This document shows positions 1 to 11,060 of a stretch of 64,000 nucleotides of DNA, one piece after another (the stretch's first letter is position 1; every line of letters starts with the position of its first letter). Both the position numbers and the translations under genes were made by a program. The notes beneath the pieces are model-generated. The model worked only from the letters and a program-made list of their open reading frames with translations. It was not told the origin of the DNA and did no database searches. The stretch is from Carettochelys insculpta (lineage: Eukaryota > Chordata > Testudines > Carettochelyidae): the NCBI RefSeq assembly GCF_033958435.1, contig NC_134147.1, positions 40,666,001 through 40,730,000 of the forward strand, in the 5' to 3' direction.

Positions 1-149
1 AGTGACCCTGATTTGTTACTGATTGATTAACCAACCAATGACAAGCTGGTAAACAGATGGGAATCATTCATTATTTTATTTGTTTTATTTCAAAGTGAAG
101 TCACATGAGGAAGGAGTGTAATTTTGCTAGGGCAGAACATACCCCCCAA

Positions 150-153
<4 letters not shown>

Positions 154-192
<39 letters not shown>
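154..192. repeat. (CA)n microsatellite
   Basis: An uninterrupted CA dinucleotide run of about 19 units. It produces a run of His-Thr in one frame, which is not coding. Confidence 0.97.
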
Positions 193-195
<3 letters not shown>

Positions 196-773
196 ACAAA
201 AGAATTGTATGTTTTTATAGCAGATTCTGTGCTAGTCTTAATTAAATCTTTCCCAGGCTTGCACAGCTTTAAAAAAAGTTACAAAACAAGAACGTGTCCA
301 TCAGGCAGGTTTTTCTAAGCTCTGACAGCTCTAAATGCAGGCAGCTGCAATACAAGCTTCTTCTCAAATCCTTGAAAATGACCTTCACCTCCGGGTGAAA
401 GATAATGTAGTTGCTATGCTCACTCTGCACAGAGTGTCTACTGATCAGAGGCTCATGGCAAAATATGTATATTTTTTCTTATGATATAGACCATTGTTCT
501 CTGGTAACTTGTGATACCACAACATTATCTCTATGACAGTTTGATTTTTTTTTAAAATGTGAAGGAATGGTATGAATTCAAACAGACCATCACTCCACCA
601 TCTGAGAGATGACTTTGTAATGCCTTCTGAGTTAACTCCTGCATAGCCAGATGGATGCATCTTTTTAAAAAAAATTATTTATGTTCATAGTCTTCTTTAA
701 TGTATACCACAGATGGGCGCATACTGTGCTGCACAGTGTTACGCAGGGACAGCTTCCTCAGTAAGTCATCATG
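193..773. other. Unique non-coding stretch
   Basis: No gene, splice-bounded ORF or recognisable repeat was seen. Reading frames are short and broken. Confidence 0.5.
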
Positions 774-823
774 TAACTTCAGTGGAACTGTGACAATTTA
801 CACCTGTGGAGGATCTGCCCCAG
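774..823. repeat. Fragment of an old amniote repeat (GAGGATCTG type)
   Basis: The order 'aacttcagtggaactgtg', 'caatttacacctg', 'gaggatctg' matches a palindromic repeat common in turtle and other amniote DNA. Related fragments occur near 27248 and 29370. The family name is unknown to me. Confidence 0.4.
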
Positions 824-845
824 AAGTGCTGTTTAGGAGCAAGTA

Positions 846-1170
846 CAGGCTGAACCTCTCTAGTCCAGAACTCTCTCCTCTGTCAACATCCATAATCCGG
901 CATGATTTTAGTTAGCCAAGTGGCCACATCATGGGTGTGGTCAAGTTTCCCATGGGCCCATAAAGTTTCTTCGCAGCCCCCACTCCTGGCTCTCGGTGTT
1001 CTGTGCAGTTATGTAGGGCCAATTTACCCCTAAATATCTTCTGAGACCCCAGTAAGCTGTGGAAATGTTGGTAATGCTGCTAGAAAATACTGACCACCTG
1101 TGGGCCAGCAAATTCTCTAGTCTGGCACCGATCAGGTCCCAAGGGTAACAGACAAGAGAGGTTCAACCTG
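846..1170. mobile_element. Non-autonomous DNA transposon, TA target site (Tigger/mariner-like)
   Basis: A 325-bp element. The left end reads CAGGCTGAACCTCTCTAGTC and the right end is its near-perfect inverted complement (GAGAGGTTCAACCTG). A TA dinucleotide flanks both sides (844-845 and 1171-1172). TA duplication with ends starting CAG fits the Tc1/mariner-pogo (Tigger) group. No transposase frame is present. A second copy lies at 34952-35265. Superfamily assignment is inferred from ends and TSD only. Confidence 0.75.
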
Positions 1171-1320
1171 TAGAGTCTTGAACTCCTAAAAAAAGACACA
1201 GTTATCTAGTAGTACTATAATAAAAGGGGTTTATAATAATTAATCATTCAAGTAAACCATTAACAACAGCCACCACCTCCCATACTTGAAAAAAAAAATC
1301 CTGCATTAAAAGAACATTAT

Positions 1321-1735
1321 GGCCATGGCTACACTAGCCCCCACCTTTCAGAAAGGCATTGTAGTGAGCCCTTTGGCAGATGCTAATGAGGAGCTGTCAT
1401 GAATATTTAGCATAATGGTAGATGCATGCATTTAGAAAGTGCAACCATCCATGTAGACGGGGGCATTTCAAAAGGACCCCCCACCCCAGACTTGGAAAGT
1501 CCATTCTTCCCATTTGGTTTTGGGAAGAAGGGGCTTTTGAAATCAGGGGTTCCTTTCAAAAGGTCCCCCTTCTACATGGGCGGCGTGCATTTCAAAAGCA
1601 GCACTTTTGAAATGCTTGTGGGCACTGTTATGCTAATGAGGCTTCACATATTCATGGTAGCACCCCATTAGCATCTGCTGAAGTGGCTCATTACCATGCC
1701 CCTTCCAAAAGGCGGGAGCTAGTGTAGCCATGGTC
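1321..1735. mobile_element. Foldback-type MITE with 3-bp TSD, copy A
   Basis: A 415-bp element with inverted ends GGCCATGGCTACACTAGC and its complement GCTAGTGTAGCCATGGTC, flanked by the direct 3-bp duplication TAT (1318-1320 and 1736-1738). The inside is itself partly palindromic, with runs such as 'gctaatgagg' and 'ttttgaaat' recurring inverted in the two halves. Closest relative here is 42185-42582. A 3-bp TSD suggests PIF/Harbinger-type integration, although classic Harbinger sites are TTA or TAA, so the superfamily stays open. Overlapping ORFs of 62 and 81 codons are shadows. Confidence 0.82.
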
Positions 1736-1738
1736 TAT

Positions 1739-2124
1739 GAAACTTGCAAAGTCACACCTTCGAAAGTTAGGAAAGGCCACAATTAATGTTTCCTGTTCTA
1801 TCCAGAAGGCTCCCAATATACGTTCACACATGGAATCTCTGAAATCAGCTGCCAGCCAGATGTTCAATGACCAAAAAAGCAGTGCATGAAGGCAGCTTTA
1901 GGAGAATATTGAACAAGGACATGCTGGCTCAGCTGCAGGTGACTTTCAAAGATAAGCTAATGGTATTGGGCATACACCATTTCTTTGGAAGAATGGGCAA
2001 CAAATTTAACCCCTCATGGGCTCTGAATTTGGGTTCTCAGGGAATCTAGCTCTCCCACACTGGATGCTTAGCCTGCTAAGACAGTCTTCTAAGGGATAGT
2101 AAACTTTAGCAATAAAACTTGTAC
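1739..2124. other. Unique non-coding stretch
   Basis: No gene or recognisable repeat was seen. A 60-codon ORF here has no splice signals or recognisable motif. Confidence 0.45.
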
Positions 2125-2184
2125 CCATGAGTGCAGGGGACTGGACTTGGTGACTTCTTGAGGTCCCTTCCAGTTCTATGACTG
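2125..2184 (+). mobile_element. CR1-type LINE 3' tail fragment
   Basis: 'gtgcaggggactggacttgg' followed by 'gaggtcccttccagttctatg' is the usual 3' end of CR1-type elements in turtles and birds. Only about 60 bp remain, so this is a strongly 5'-truncated insertion. Confidence 0.65.
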
Positions 2185-2218
2185 ACACCAAGGCTCCTCC
2201 CGGATTTGTATGCACCAC

Positions 2219-2420
2219 CAGGGTGTGTCTATACTTGCATTCCTCTTTCAAAAGAGGTATGCAAATGAGGTGAATTGAAAATGTAAATGAGGTATAATTT
2301 GCATATCTGGTACCTCATTTGCATACTCTAATTTTGAAACAGCTTCTTTTGAAAGAAGAAAGCCAGTGTAGATGCTGCTCTTTCTAAAGTAAACCCATCT
2401 TCGAAATAATCCTTCTTCCC
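2219..2420. mobile_element. Truncated MITE related to the GTCTACACT family
   Basis: The left end 'gggtgtgtctatacttgcat' resembles the terminal repeat of the 3-bp-TSD elements. Next come an inverted pair 'aggtatgcaaatgagg' / 'cctcatttgcatac' and the piece 'gccagtgtagatgc'. The right end is not clear and no TSD could be assigned. Confidence 0.5.
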
Positions 2421-4589
2421 TTTATTTAATGGAAATCAAATCATGAAAGAAAGTAGAGTCCAGAGAACACTCTGAAATGTGTATAATTGAAATCAGTTAA
2501 GTATCAGTCAGCACGATTACTAACTGGGAAAGTACAGGCTCAATTTGCAAAGAGAAGAGCTAGAACATTACTTTGACAATGCAGTTTTATCCTTCTTATA
2601 CCTACCTACACGAATAATTTTTGACATGTAAACAAGCTGTATCCATGATCCAGGTGTCAGATTCAGAAGAATTCTCTGGAAATCCACAAAAAGACTGTTC
2701 TCAGAAATCTCATGTTTTTGCATCCACAGACATTTACTGTCTCGTTAATTGCTATTTCACAGTTAGGAACTTTTCCAATTTTGCTATCAAAATATTTTTA
2801 TTGGGTTCTGGGGCTTATTTAATTTATGTGCTGAAAAATCAATTCCTTGCATCCCACTTGCATATTATCTGGGTCCAAGTCTCAGTGGAGCAATTGAAGA
2901 TCTTTGGTTCTATAGCAATGCACCTGTGTCAACGTGAAGTACTTTTTCTAATATTGTTTATATTTTTACATTACTTAGATTGTAACCATAGCATTAAAAT
3001 AGGGAGCAAAATAGAAATCAAAATAGAAAACAATTTTCAACTAGAAAAGTGTATTGTAAGTGTTAACAGAAGAGATTGCCAGGCAAATTTTATAAACTTC
3101 TAGAAATGAACTTTGAATTACCCTGCCCCTTTCATATTTTCCAGTTAACATACATACATCTGCTCCTGCCATGTAATCAAGTGATTGTTACACAAGCATT
3201 TTCTAAAGCTCTGACAAACTCAGATTTATGAGGTCAAGAAGTTCAGACTTAATCCATTCAATAGCTGCAATTTATCGTCTGATGATAATTGTATACACAA
3301 ACATTGTAATGATTTAGATGACATAGTGTAAAGATGAAATCCGTTTATTTTAAAAGGGTTTCTAACCTCTAAAATATGTTGCCATGAACACCTTTCTAGG
3401 TCTGCTTTTAACAACATAGTTATTATTGTTTTATTGATCAGGATTTTATTACTGATTTGACACTTATATTTCATGTTAATCGAAAAAGGTGTAATTTTTC
3501 TATACGAATATGACTGTAATTAATTATATCATTATTATGTTTTCAGTGTATTCCATTTAAAGAGGTCTAGAAAGGAGTGCTTAATTTATCATACATGTGT
3601 TATAAGGAATATGTAAACTGGTTTTGAACAGAGAGCATGATCCTTTTGGAGAAGATGGGCTATGACATAGGCACTATATTTATAGATTCCTGTCTTTATA
3701 GTGACCTGATTTTATAGTGCCAGCTATTTTGGAATGGGATTGTAAATTAGCAATTTAGAAAGCCTGGATTGCTCACAATATTACCATCAGTTAGTCTTAT
3801 AATGCTAATTACTGGTCATCCTATAATGCCTTCAATAGATCAAGAAAACAATCTGCCGACAGGGCAAAGAAGGGTGGGTCAGAATAACACTGCAATACAT
3901 ATATGACTCTTTCAACTTGCAAGTTCTGCAAATGATTAAATACTGCTGCAAACAGCCTTTGATATAGGCAATAATTGTATTCATCTGCCTTTCCTAAACA
4001 CGAAGCAATGCTTGTTGTAAACTTTGCACAGACTCTAAAACATTTAGCTAAATGTGAAATTTAAATTGATCTTCAGTTTATTACCATTGATCTTTTCATT
4101 TTTGTAAATGTAACAATGTTCACCGCTGGGAATAGAAACCTGTACATACATCAGCAGAATTTATGCTTTCAGCCAACATAAACTTCACAGGGAGAACTAC
4201 TGTCCTTGCTATATATAACCAAATGCTCATGAAATGAAGGATTATCTTGTCTTATCCCAGGTTGTACATTGTGCAATATCATGTTTGCAAACTTGCCACA
4301 TAAATTCAAATTCCATTAGCAATATTCCTTGCCTATAGTCAATTCAATTGCCTTACTATAGATTTGTACTAGTATGCCATGGTAATGGCTTTAATCCATA
4401 TATCTAATAGCATGTGTGCAATGAAACATTATCAATGCTCATAACACACGTCTTTCAAATTACATCTGCGTTTTATAAATACATCAGTATAAATAACAAT
4501 GTTCAAAACATGCAGCTATTTATATAATGCTAATTATTGTTTTCTCCATTAAAATGCATTAGGCTACAGACTATTCAATTGACGTTCCC
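2421..4589. other. AT-rich repeat-free block
   Basis: About 2.2 kb with no mobile element I recognise, which is unusual for this window. It holds the longest ORF on the + strand apart from broken-element frames (160 codons at 2621-3103). That ORF opens at a TTG, has no recognisable domain and lacks splice signals, so I do not call it a gene. Homeobox-like TAATTA cores are frequent, as expected from base composition. Conserved non-coding DNA is possible but cannot be shown from one sequence. Confidence 0.4.
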
Positions 4590-4690
4590 TAGACATTCAG
4601 GCCCCTATCCTGAAAACATGTATGCCTTTAGCTTCATACATGAGTACACTTAGCCACATGCTTAAACTTTGGTAGGATCATTGCCTGATG
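4590..4690. repeat. Old amniote repeat ('cacatgcttaa' type)
   Basis: 'ggcccctatcctgaaaac', 'catacatgagtacac' and 'cacatgcttaaac' followed by 'aggatcattgcc' match a degenerate dispersed repeat. Similar pieces lie at 14478-14580 and 23063-23110. Confidence 0.4.
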
Positions 4691-4846
4691 GCCCAATTCA
4701 GCTTCCCTTACTGGTGCTGAGCAGCACCTTACCCACTGATACCACTAAGATCAATAGAGTCCCATGTAGATTTAGGAATCTATTTTCTGGACTAATTTGA
4801 ACAATTGGTGTTGATGGTACAGGATTGTAGCAGAATCAAGCCTCAA

Positions 4847-4902
4847 ATATTTGAAATTACCTATTTCATGTTGACTATTAACTACTATATGTTTCAGCTG
4901 AA
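4847..4902. repeat. Short unexplained duplicate, copy 1
   Basis: About 56 bp ('atatttgaaat' ... 'tgactattaa' ... 'atgtttcagctga') closely matches 6708-6763 in the same orientation, with roughly seven or eight differences by eye. No terminal repeats or poly-A tail define its edges, and I do not know the family. Confidence 0.6.
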
Positions 4903-5845
4903 GAAAATCCAACGCATGCAACCAATTGAAATACTTAATGAATAGCTGAGCTTTTGAGATGGTAATGATATGCAGATGCCTTTGTTGATTCATTGATCTT
5001 AAACACCATTCAGCTGCATCACATTCATTAGCCTTTAGTCGCTAATAAACAATAATATGCCTATGTTTTTGACAGGAAAGATCTCTGATCGGTACTGTTT
5101 GAAATGGTCAGTAGAAGGAGAGACTGGGTTTACCAGATCATATAGCTTCTCCTAATACTGGAATGGAATGGGTGAGGAAGACAAGCACCTTGCTGTATTT
5201 TAATACGTGTTGAATAAATCAACGCCATTCTGCTGGAAATCTGATTTTTTTGCTTGGAAAGCTCTTATGAAATGAAATAATAAGTCCCAGGTTTTTTATA
5301 CCGTTTAAATGGACACTCATCTTGCTGCGTAAGCACGGGAGCTGTGTGAAACACTCAACATTTTTATTGTTGAAATATGCATAGCAGTAGTATAGTGAAG
5401 CTATGTGGTGTCCCGTGGACTCACAGGGAGAGGAATCCCCCATCGAGCGCTGGTGAGTGGAGCCACCCATGCTAATCCCTCCCAATGGGAATCAGTGGGT
5501 GGGACAGGAAATACAAAAGACATATCTGGCAGCTCAGTCATTTACTGGTGGACCCAGACACATCCTGCCTGCTCGTGAGCTGGGAGACTACCACAGGCCC
5601 TTGTGGAGCTGAGGACTGGTCAGAGATGCATGTTGGCTAAGTCTCAGAGGTGCTGCCAGGACTGCTGCAGGCCTCCTGCCCTGATAATGTGAGAGACTTT
5701 CTACAGGCCCAGAAACATGCTGAGGGGCAGTTAGGAAGTGACCCAGGAACAGCTGACTGCAGTCTGGCTGCAGTGCTGACATGGAGTACGTCCAGGGGAA
5801 CGTAAAGAATAAACACCTAGAAAAAGTATGAGACTGATGACTCAT
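4903..5845. other. Non-coding stretch, GC-richer in its second half
   Basis: No gene seen. From about 5400 to 5800 the sequence is GC-richer and could be an old repeat or solitary long terminal repeat, but I see no paired ends. The 80-90 codon ORFs here lack recognisable motifs. Confidence 0.35.
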
Positions 5846-5858
5846 ATTCTTACTAATA

Positions 5859-6050
5859 CAACAAGAAGGCCTGTGGCACCTTATAGAGTAACAGATATTA
5901 AGCTTTCATGGGCAAAGACCCAGTTCATCAGACTCATGCATCTGATGAAACTGGTCTTTGCCCATGAAAGCTTAATATCTGTTAGTCTTTAAGGTGCTAC
6001 AGGACTTCTTGTTGTTTTTGAAGATACAGACTAACACAGCTACCTCTCTG
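5859..6050 (-). mobile_element. Hairpin SINE-like element, copy 1 (13-bp TSD)
   Basis: Flanked by a perfect 13-bp direct repeat ATTCTTACTAATA (5846-5858 and 6051-6063). On the minus strand it starts with a head like GAGGTAGCTGTGTTAGTCTG. This is followed by two long inverted arms, 'agtcctgtagcacctt ... aagctttcatgggcaaagac' and its complement, around a short loop near 'tcatcagactcatgcatctgatga'. A 13-bp TSD is typical of LINE-mediated retroposition, not of hAT (8 bp) or Harbinger (3 bp). No poly-A tail is evident. It may be a SINE whose RNA forms a hairpin. Confidence 0.8.
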
Positions 6051-6063
6051 ATTCTTACTAATA

Positions 6064-6707
6064 TAACATAACATTGAGACAATGGAGCTATGTGTTCAAA
6101 CTCAGTTGAGTAGCAGGTTGTGCTGGTTGTATCAATGGTGTCCGTCATGGGTGTGAGGAAACATGTTAAGGATAGACACATATAAAGTAGCAATTGGATG
6201 ACATGCAATTTAAAGCCAAAGATCCAGGTATCTGGACATTCCCCATCTGTCCCCAAGTACAGGGGGAATTACGTTTGATGTCTTTTTGGCAGTGGTGGGA
6301 ATATGAGTCAGAAGCCACCAAAGAGCTTCATGGCTGGAGGCTGCTCCTGCTTTCTCCTCCAGCTTTTTTTGTTGTTTGAGGGCCCATTCAATCCAAAGCC
6401 ACCTGGAGTGGATTACCTGACAAAACTGCTCACTCCTATCCCAAATTCACAAAAGTGTTTTACAAGATGAGGCACAGAGAAACAACTCCCACAGGCTACA
6501 CTCTCAAACAGAGATCAAGAATGGCCCCTGCAACACTACACTGCTTTCCTGCACCCAGGGAGATGCTGGTCTTCTTCATGGTATCCCTGCTGTTCGGGGC
6601 CTCAGGCAGAGCTGCTACCACCAAAGGACTTGGTTTGTCTCAGGGCAAAGCTGGCTGATGCAGCATCACAGTAACAGTAAAGAAACCCTCCCTTCTGTTA
6701 TTTCGAC
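6064..6707. other. Unique non-coding stretch
   Basis: Nothing recognised. ORFs of 60-67 codons are unsupported. Confidence 0.4.
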
Positions 6708-6763
6708 ATATTTGAAATGGCCTGTTTCATGCTGACTATTAAATATTAAATGTTTCAGCTGAG
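6708..6763. repeat. Short unexplained duplicate, copy 2
   Basis: Partner of 4847-4902, 1.86 kb away in direct orientation. Both end at 'tttcagctga'. Confidence 0.6.
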
Positions 6764-7857
6764 GTAAAAGGTTGGGTATTCAGTGAGGTTCAGTTGAGTG
6801 TTAGGGTGCCGTTGCTTCCATGCACCCCTTATGTCCTAAAGACCCTTTTCTGGATCTAAGGAGGCAACAGGCTCCCCCTAAAGATATTTGTCTGAGGAAG
6901 TTCCATTGAGCAGGCATCTTTACACCCCAAGAGACAAAGGTTGGTCTCAAAGCCAACTGGGGGGAATAGGATCCTGGGGTCGGAGAGGGTAGGAAGCCTG
7001 AGGGGGACTGTGGGAAATGGATGCACTGTTTGGAATAGTTAGATGGTCAAATAGGAGATAGTATTTGAGCTAGTTTGGAAAGATCTTCAGGCTGCACACA
7101 ACTGCGATGTGTACCACTGCCCTCTGCTGGAACATAGCTAACCTACTTAAGCCAGCCCAGCCCCTCTGCAATCTGGATAACTGGAGCTGGTACTTGTTTA
7201 GTTGATGAAGTAGAGGCTGTTGTTTCACGTGCCAAGAGTCTAGATGTTGCATCAGGAATTAATGGGATGGAGATAAACACAAATCACAGCTGTTTGGTCC
7301 CCTATTTTAATCCCCTCTTCCAAGGAGTATTGTGTGATGAGGTCAATTTGTACCGTGCTTACCCAGAACTCGTGTTAGAAGGAAGATGCCAATTACTTGC
7401 ATTTAAAAATAGAGCCAGAGAACATGTTCTATTTTTTCCCCTGCTGATTGCTGGTGGTTTTACAGCACTTATTGCTGAGAGGGAAATTAAAATACTATCA
7501 CTGATTAGACATGCAATCCTTGTTTTTGTTTGGATAGCAATCTAGAAACAGAAAGATGCTATCTGGTGAGGAAGAGACACACTATTCTATATGTGTGTAA
7601 TACACGAATGCCACTTTTCATCGACAAAGGCTTCTGGAACTGAAATGTTAAACATAATGAACTAACAGTCTACTAGGAAAAACACTAAGAGAAGTCCTAA
7701 GTGTATCAGTCCACAGATCTCTCAATCCACCCTAAAGGTCAGTGTCCTTCTTGTAAGAAACAACAATGAAGTAGAATTTACACCATGCCTGAAGCTCATT
7801 ACACAACTTGTCAGAATGAAGTAGCCTTGACTTCAAAAATCAATCAAATATGGAGAG
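6764..7857. other. Unique non-coding stretch
   Basis: No gene or clear repeat. A 92-codon ORF at 7267-7545 has no recognisable domain and no flanking splice consensus that would make it an exon. Confidence 0.4.
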
Positions 7858-7925
7858 ACGCATCTCACAGAACGGAAGGGACCTCTGGAGGTCATCAAGT
7901 CCAGTCCCTGGCTTGTTTGAGAAGG
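7858..7925 (-). mobile_element. CR1-type LINE 3' tail fragment
   Basis: 'ggaagggacctctggaggtc' then 'atcaagtccagtccctg' is the reverse complement of the CR1-type 3' end. Only the terminal portion survives. Confidence 0.65.
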
Positions 7926-8664
7926 AACCCAAATGTTAGTAATTCACACTACCTGAGGAATATTTTGCAAACAACGTAAGAGGGGAATCGCATCTGCAGG
8001 GATAGGTAACAAGTGCAAAGCGAAGGATGGTAATGACCAAGGATGATTTAGGAACAGGTAGTGATTTATCTCCAACTTTTTTTTTCTCATGAGAAAAGCG
8101 TTTTTTATAAAGTACAGAACCCTATTCATGTAAAATATTTAGTGTCTGCCTATGGACTTGGATGTTTGGGACATGATAGGCTACTTGGTTTGTATTAGCT
8201 GAAGACCCTGTGGATTTAACTATTTTAGATATTACAAAGTGTATGATTCAGACTCAAAAATCTGGATTCCCCTTCATTGTGCTTCAGGTTTTTTAAGCAT
8301 GTTGGAACACTTCAGCTTTATACTTGAGGAATACAGGAAATCAACCGTGCTTGCTAAAGTCATCAACAAATCTTCATATGTATTTTAGGGCAAAGGGAAT
8401 TCTATCAATTCATAATTAGACAGAAGAAAGTGGCTGATGGACTTTGCAGCCAGTATGTTAAGGCTGTTAAGCTATGTGCTATTATCTTCACACATGGAAT
8501 AAACATCTATGAATTATTGTATTTGAGATGGTCCGTTGTTTTAGTGTCTGAAAGCTCTAAAGTTAGAGGACAGTTTGATTACTGATTTCACTAAGTGTTA
8601 ATATCTTTGCTTCTCATGAAGCTGAAGTTGCACATATCCCACCCAAAGCCAATTTCTTCAGACT
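7926..8664. other. Unique AT-rich non-coding stretch
   Basis: No gene, terminal repeats or tandem array seen. Confidence 0.4.
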
Positions 8665-9172
8665 TGAAGCCATAGGTTATAAATGGCTTGTCTTCACTTT
8701 CAAAGGCCCTTCATGCTCTGTCAGAGCACATTCATTATTGAAATGTTGACCACAGCTCTGACTACCCATGACGTCACTCCACTGCGCACTCATTTAATTT
8801 TCAAACAAGCGCCATTGTGCTTTCTCCCATGCTATCCCCCATATTTAGGAAGAACTTCCTATACGCATCTCAAAGGTGCCTCGTTATCCTCCTTCAGAAA
8901 CTGTCTTAAGTGTCTCCTTTGCTGTAACACCTACAGAAAACTCGACAACAGGTGGCTCACTGGTCCATTGATACTGCTGTCTGTATTGCTAATATAATCT
9001 CATTATTACCTTATACTCCTGTCTATCCATCTGTATCTACCTGTTGCCTCTTGTCTTTTACTTAGATTGTAAGCTCTTCTTGTTGTGTGCATACATGGTG
9101 CCTAGCACTATTGGGTCCTACCCTTGGTTGGAGCTCCTAGACAATGGTAATAACAGCAATAAAATAATAAGT
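8665..9172 (+). repeat. Degenerate amniote LINE/SINE-derived repeat
   Basis: Ends with 'agattgtaagctcttc', 'catggtgcctagcac', 'tattgggtcct', 'ggagctcctaga' and 'caataaaataataa', the tail of a widespread amniote repeat also seen at 31655, 57560, 15268 and 41896. The upstream half ('ctccttcagaaactgtctta', 'acacctacagaaaact') is consistent with a longer version. The 104-codon ORF inside has no support as a gene. Confidence 0.55.
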
Positions 9173-9289
9173 CTGGTTCTCTATATATATTTTTTAAAAC
9201 TTGTGTAGGGAATGACCCAATAGCCTTCCACCTAAGGTGCTCCTGTTGCCTCCAGAAGGCAATTATTCTCCAAAGTCAGTGACTAAGAT

Positions 9290-9455
9290 AAAGAGAACAT
9301 AAGAACAGCCATACTGTGTCAGACCAAACGTCCATCTAGCCCAATATCCTGTCATCTGACAGAGGCCAATGCCAGACGCCCCAGAGGGAGTGAACAGAAC
9401 AGGTAATAACCAAAGCGATCTCTTTCCTGTCATCTGTTTCCAACCACACAGGACT
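9290..9455 (+). repeat. Dispersed turtle/archosaur repeat ('agaacataagaa' type)
   Basis: 'agaacataagaacagccata', 'gtcagaccaaacgtccatct', 'agcccaatatcctgtc', 'agaggccaatgccaga' and 'gaacagaacaggtaat' match a repeat very common in turtle and crocodilian DNA. A decayed relative is at 18286-18445. I do not know its class. Confidence 0.6.
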
Positions 9456-9617
9456 TGGTGCACAAAACAACATTTATTCTGTGCATGGATGGAAAAATTA
9501 GAAGGCACTCTGCTCTAAAGATCCTTTTGCTCATTTTTGCAACCTTTGAGGTCCACATGACCTATTTGCTGTCAGACAAGGGGTAATGGATGGGCTTTAA
9601 GCCAGACCTCATGAATA

Positions 9618-10381
9618 GTGCCCCACCAAATTCATGCCCACACAAAACATGTCACAGACCATGAAATTTGGTCTCCCTCCATGAAATCTGGTCTTTTGTG
9701 TGCTTTTACTATATGTTACACAGATTTAATGAACACGGGGGGGAAGCCCAGTGCTTCTCATATTGATCCTGATCCAAAAGGGAGTTGCAAGGGAATCAGA
9801 AGGTTATTTTAGGGGGATTGTAGTATTGCTAACCTTTCTTGGATGCTGCCTTCAGAGCTGGGTGATTGGAGAATGTCAGCTGTTGGCCGGGTGCCCAGCT
9901 TTGAAGGCAGCACCTGCCAGGAGCAGTGCAGAAGTGGGGGTGGCAATACCATACCACCTTTACTCCTGTCCCCACAGCTAGTGGCCAGAGAGCAACAGCT
10001 GTTAACTGAGGGTTCAGCTCTTCAGGCAGCTACAAAGAAGTTAGAGCTGCAATACCATATCAGGCCATCCTTCCTTTTGCTCTGCAGCTAACAGAGGTTC
10101 TACCTTCAGAGCTGGGATCCTGCGCAGCAGCCACCATTCTCTTACTGCCAAGCTCTGAAGGCATTGCCTTTTCCAGCAAAAGCACAGAAGAAAGGGTAAG
10201 AGTACTGTTCCCCTCTACGATAATCTTGTACCCCTTTACTCTCCACCATGCCATTTTGGGTTAGGAACCCTGAAATCGCAACATGGTGAAATTGCAAACT
10301 TACATAGCTGAAATCATGAAACGGGATTTTATAAATCCAATGACTGTGAAATTGGCCAAAATGGACCATGAATTTGTTCTG
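9618..10381. mobile_element. hAT-like non-autonomous element, 764 bp
   Basis: The left end 'gtgccccaccaaattcatg' is mirrored by 'catgaatttgttctg' at the right. Imperfect 8-bp flanks CATGAATA (9610-9617) and CATGATAG (10382-10389) fit a hAT-type duplication with drift. The interior alternates inverted modules ('ccttcagagctggg' / 'agctctgaaggcag', and 'tggcaataccatacca'), then a segment repeating 'gtgaaattg' and 'aaatcatgaaac'. I know this overall layout from turtle DNA, but not its formal name. The overlapping 64-82 codon ORFs are shadows. Confidence 0.65.
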
Positions 10382-10399
10382 CATGATAGGCAGAGGAAA

Positions 10400-11060
10400 T
10401 CAATGCTCTATGAGGCTAGGAATCCTCAGCCTCCCCTCCTCATGGGGCTGACAGTTGGGATAGGTGGAACCATGTTAAAAAAAATGAACCCAAATGTTCA
10501 CCTAAAGAAGAGGTGAAGGTAGGCCAGTCCGAGCAGGTACACCATGCTGACAAGAAGTGGCCATCGGTACCAGTCCATGCACAACTGACATTAATGTGTT
10601 GCTGTGGTAGAAAGTAGCTGCTCCTTTTGCTCCCCACATTGGCGGCCCTGATGGCAGGGTCTGACAGTGCTATTAGACCCTATTAGCCAGGCTGCTGATG
10701 CAGGGGTTGGGGAGCATAAGAGGCAGGTGCCCCAGGATCTGGTGATTTAAAAGGGCTGGGGGCTTTGAGCTACTGAAGCAGTGGAGGCTGGAGCCCCGGC
10801 AGTACCTCTGGGCCCTTCAGCTTGCTGCCAGAGCCCCAGAACTCCCAGCTACTGTCACCACTCATGGAGCTCCTGGTTTCTGTGGCAACAGCAGCCAAGA
10901 AGGGCTGGTTGAGGGAATCTAGCCCCACCCCTTTTGCCCAAGGCTCCACCTCTTCCAGGAGACCAGAGTCATCCTCCACCTTGCTCAGGATCCCACTTGC
11001 TCCAGGGTGCATACTGGTATGTCCCAGTATTTACTTTCACCCTGACCCAAACCCTAACAG
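10400..11060. repeat. GC-richer repeat-derived segment
   Basis: 'ggcggccctgatggcagggt', 'ctattagaccctattagcc', 'tggtgatttaaaagggctgg' and 'gcatactggtatgtccc' resemble a known turtle composite repeat. No terminal repeats or TSD could be fixed, so the borders are approximate. Confidence 0.4.

Noticed and set aside
124..318. ORF with a Thr-His run
   Set aside because: Translation of the (CA)n microsatellite.
2621..3103. 160-codon ORF on the + strand
   Set aside because: Opens at TTG, no recognisable domain, no splice signals, AT-rich random-looking composition. In 64 kb of AT-rich DNA one such frame is not surprising.
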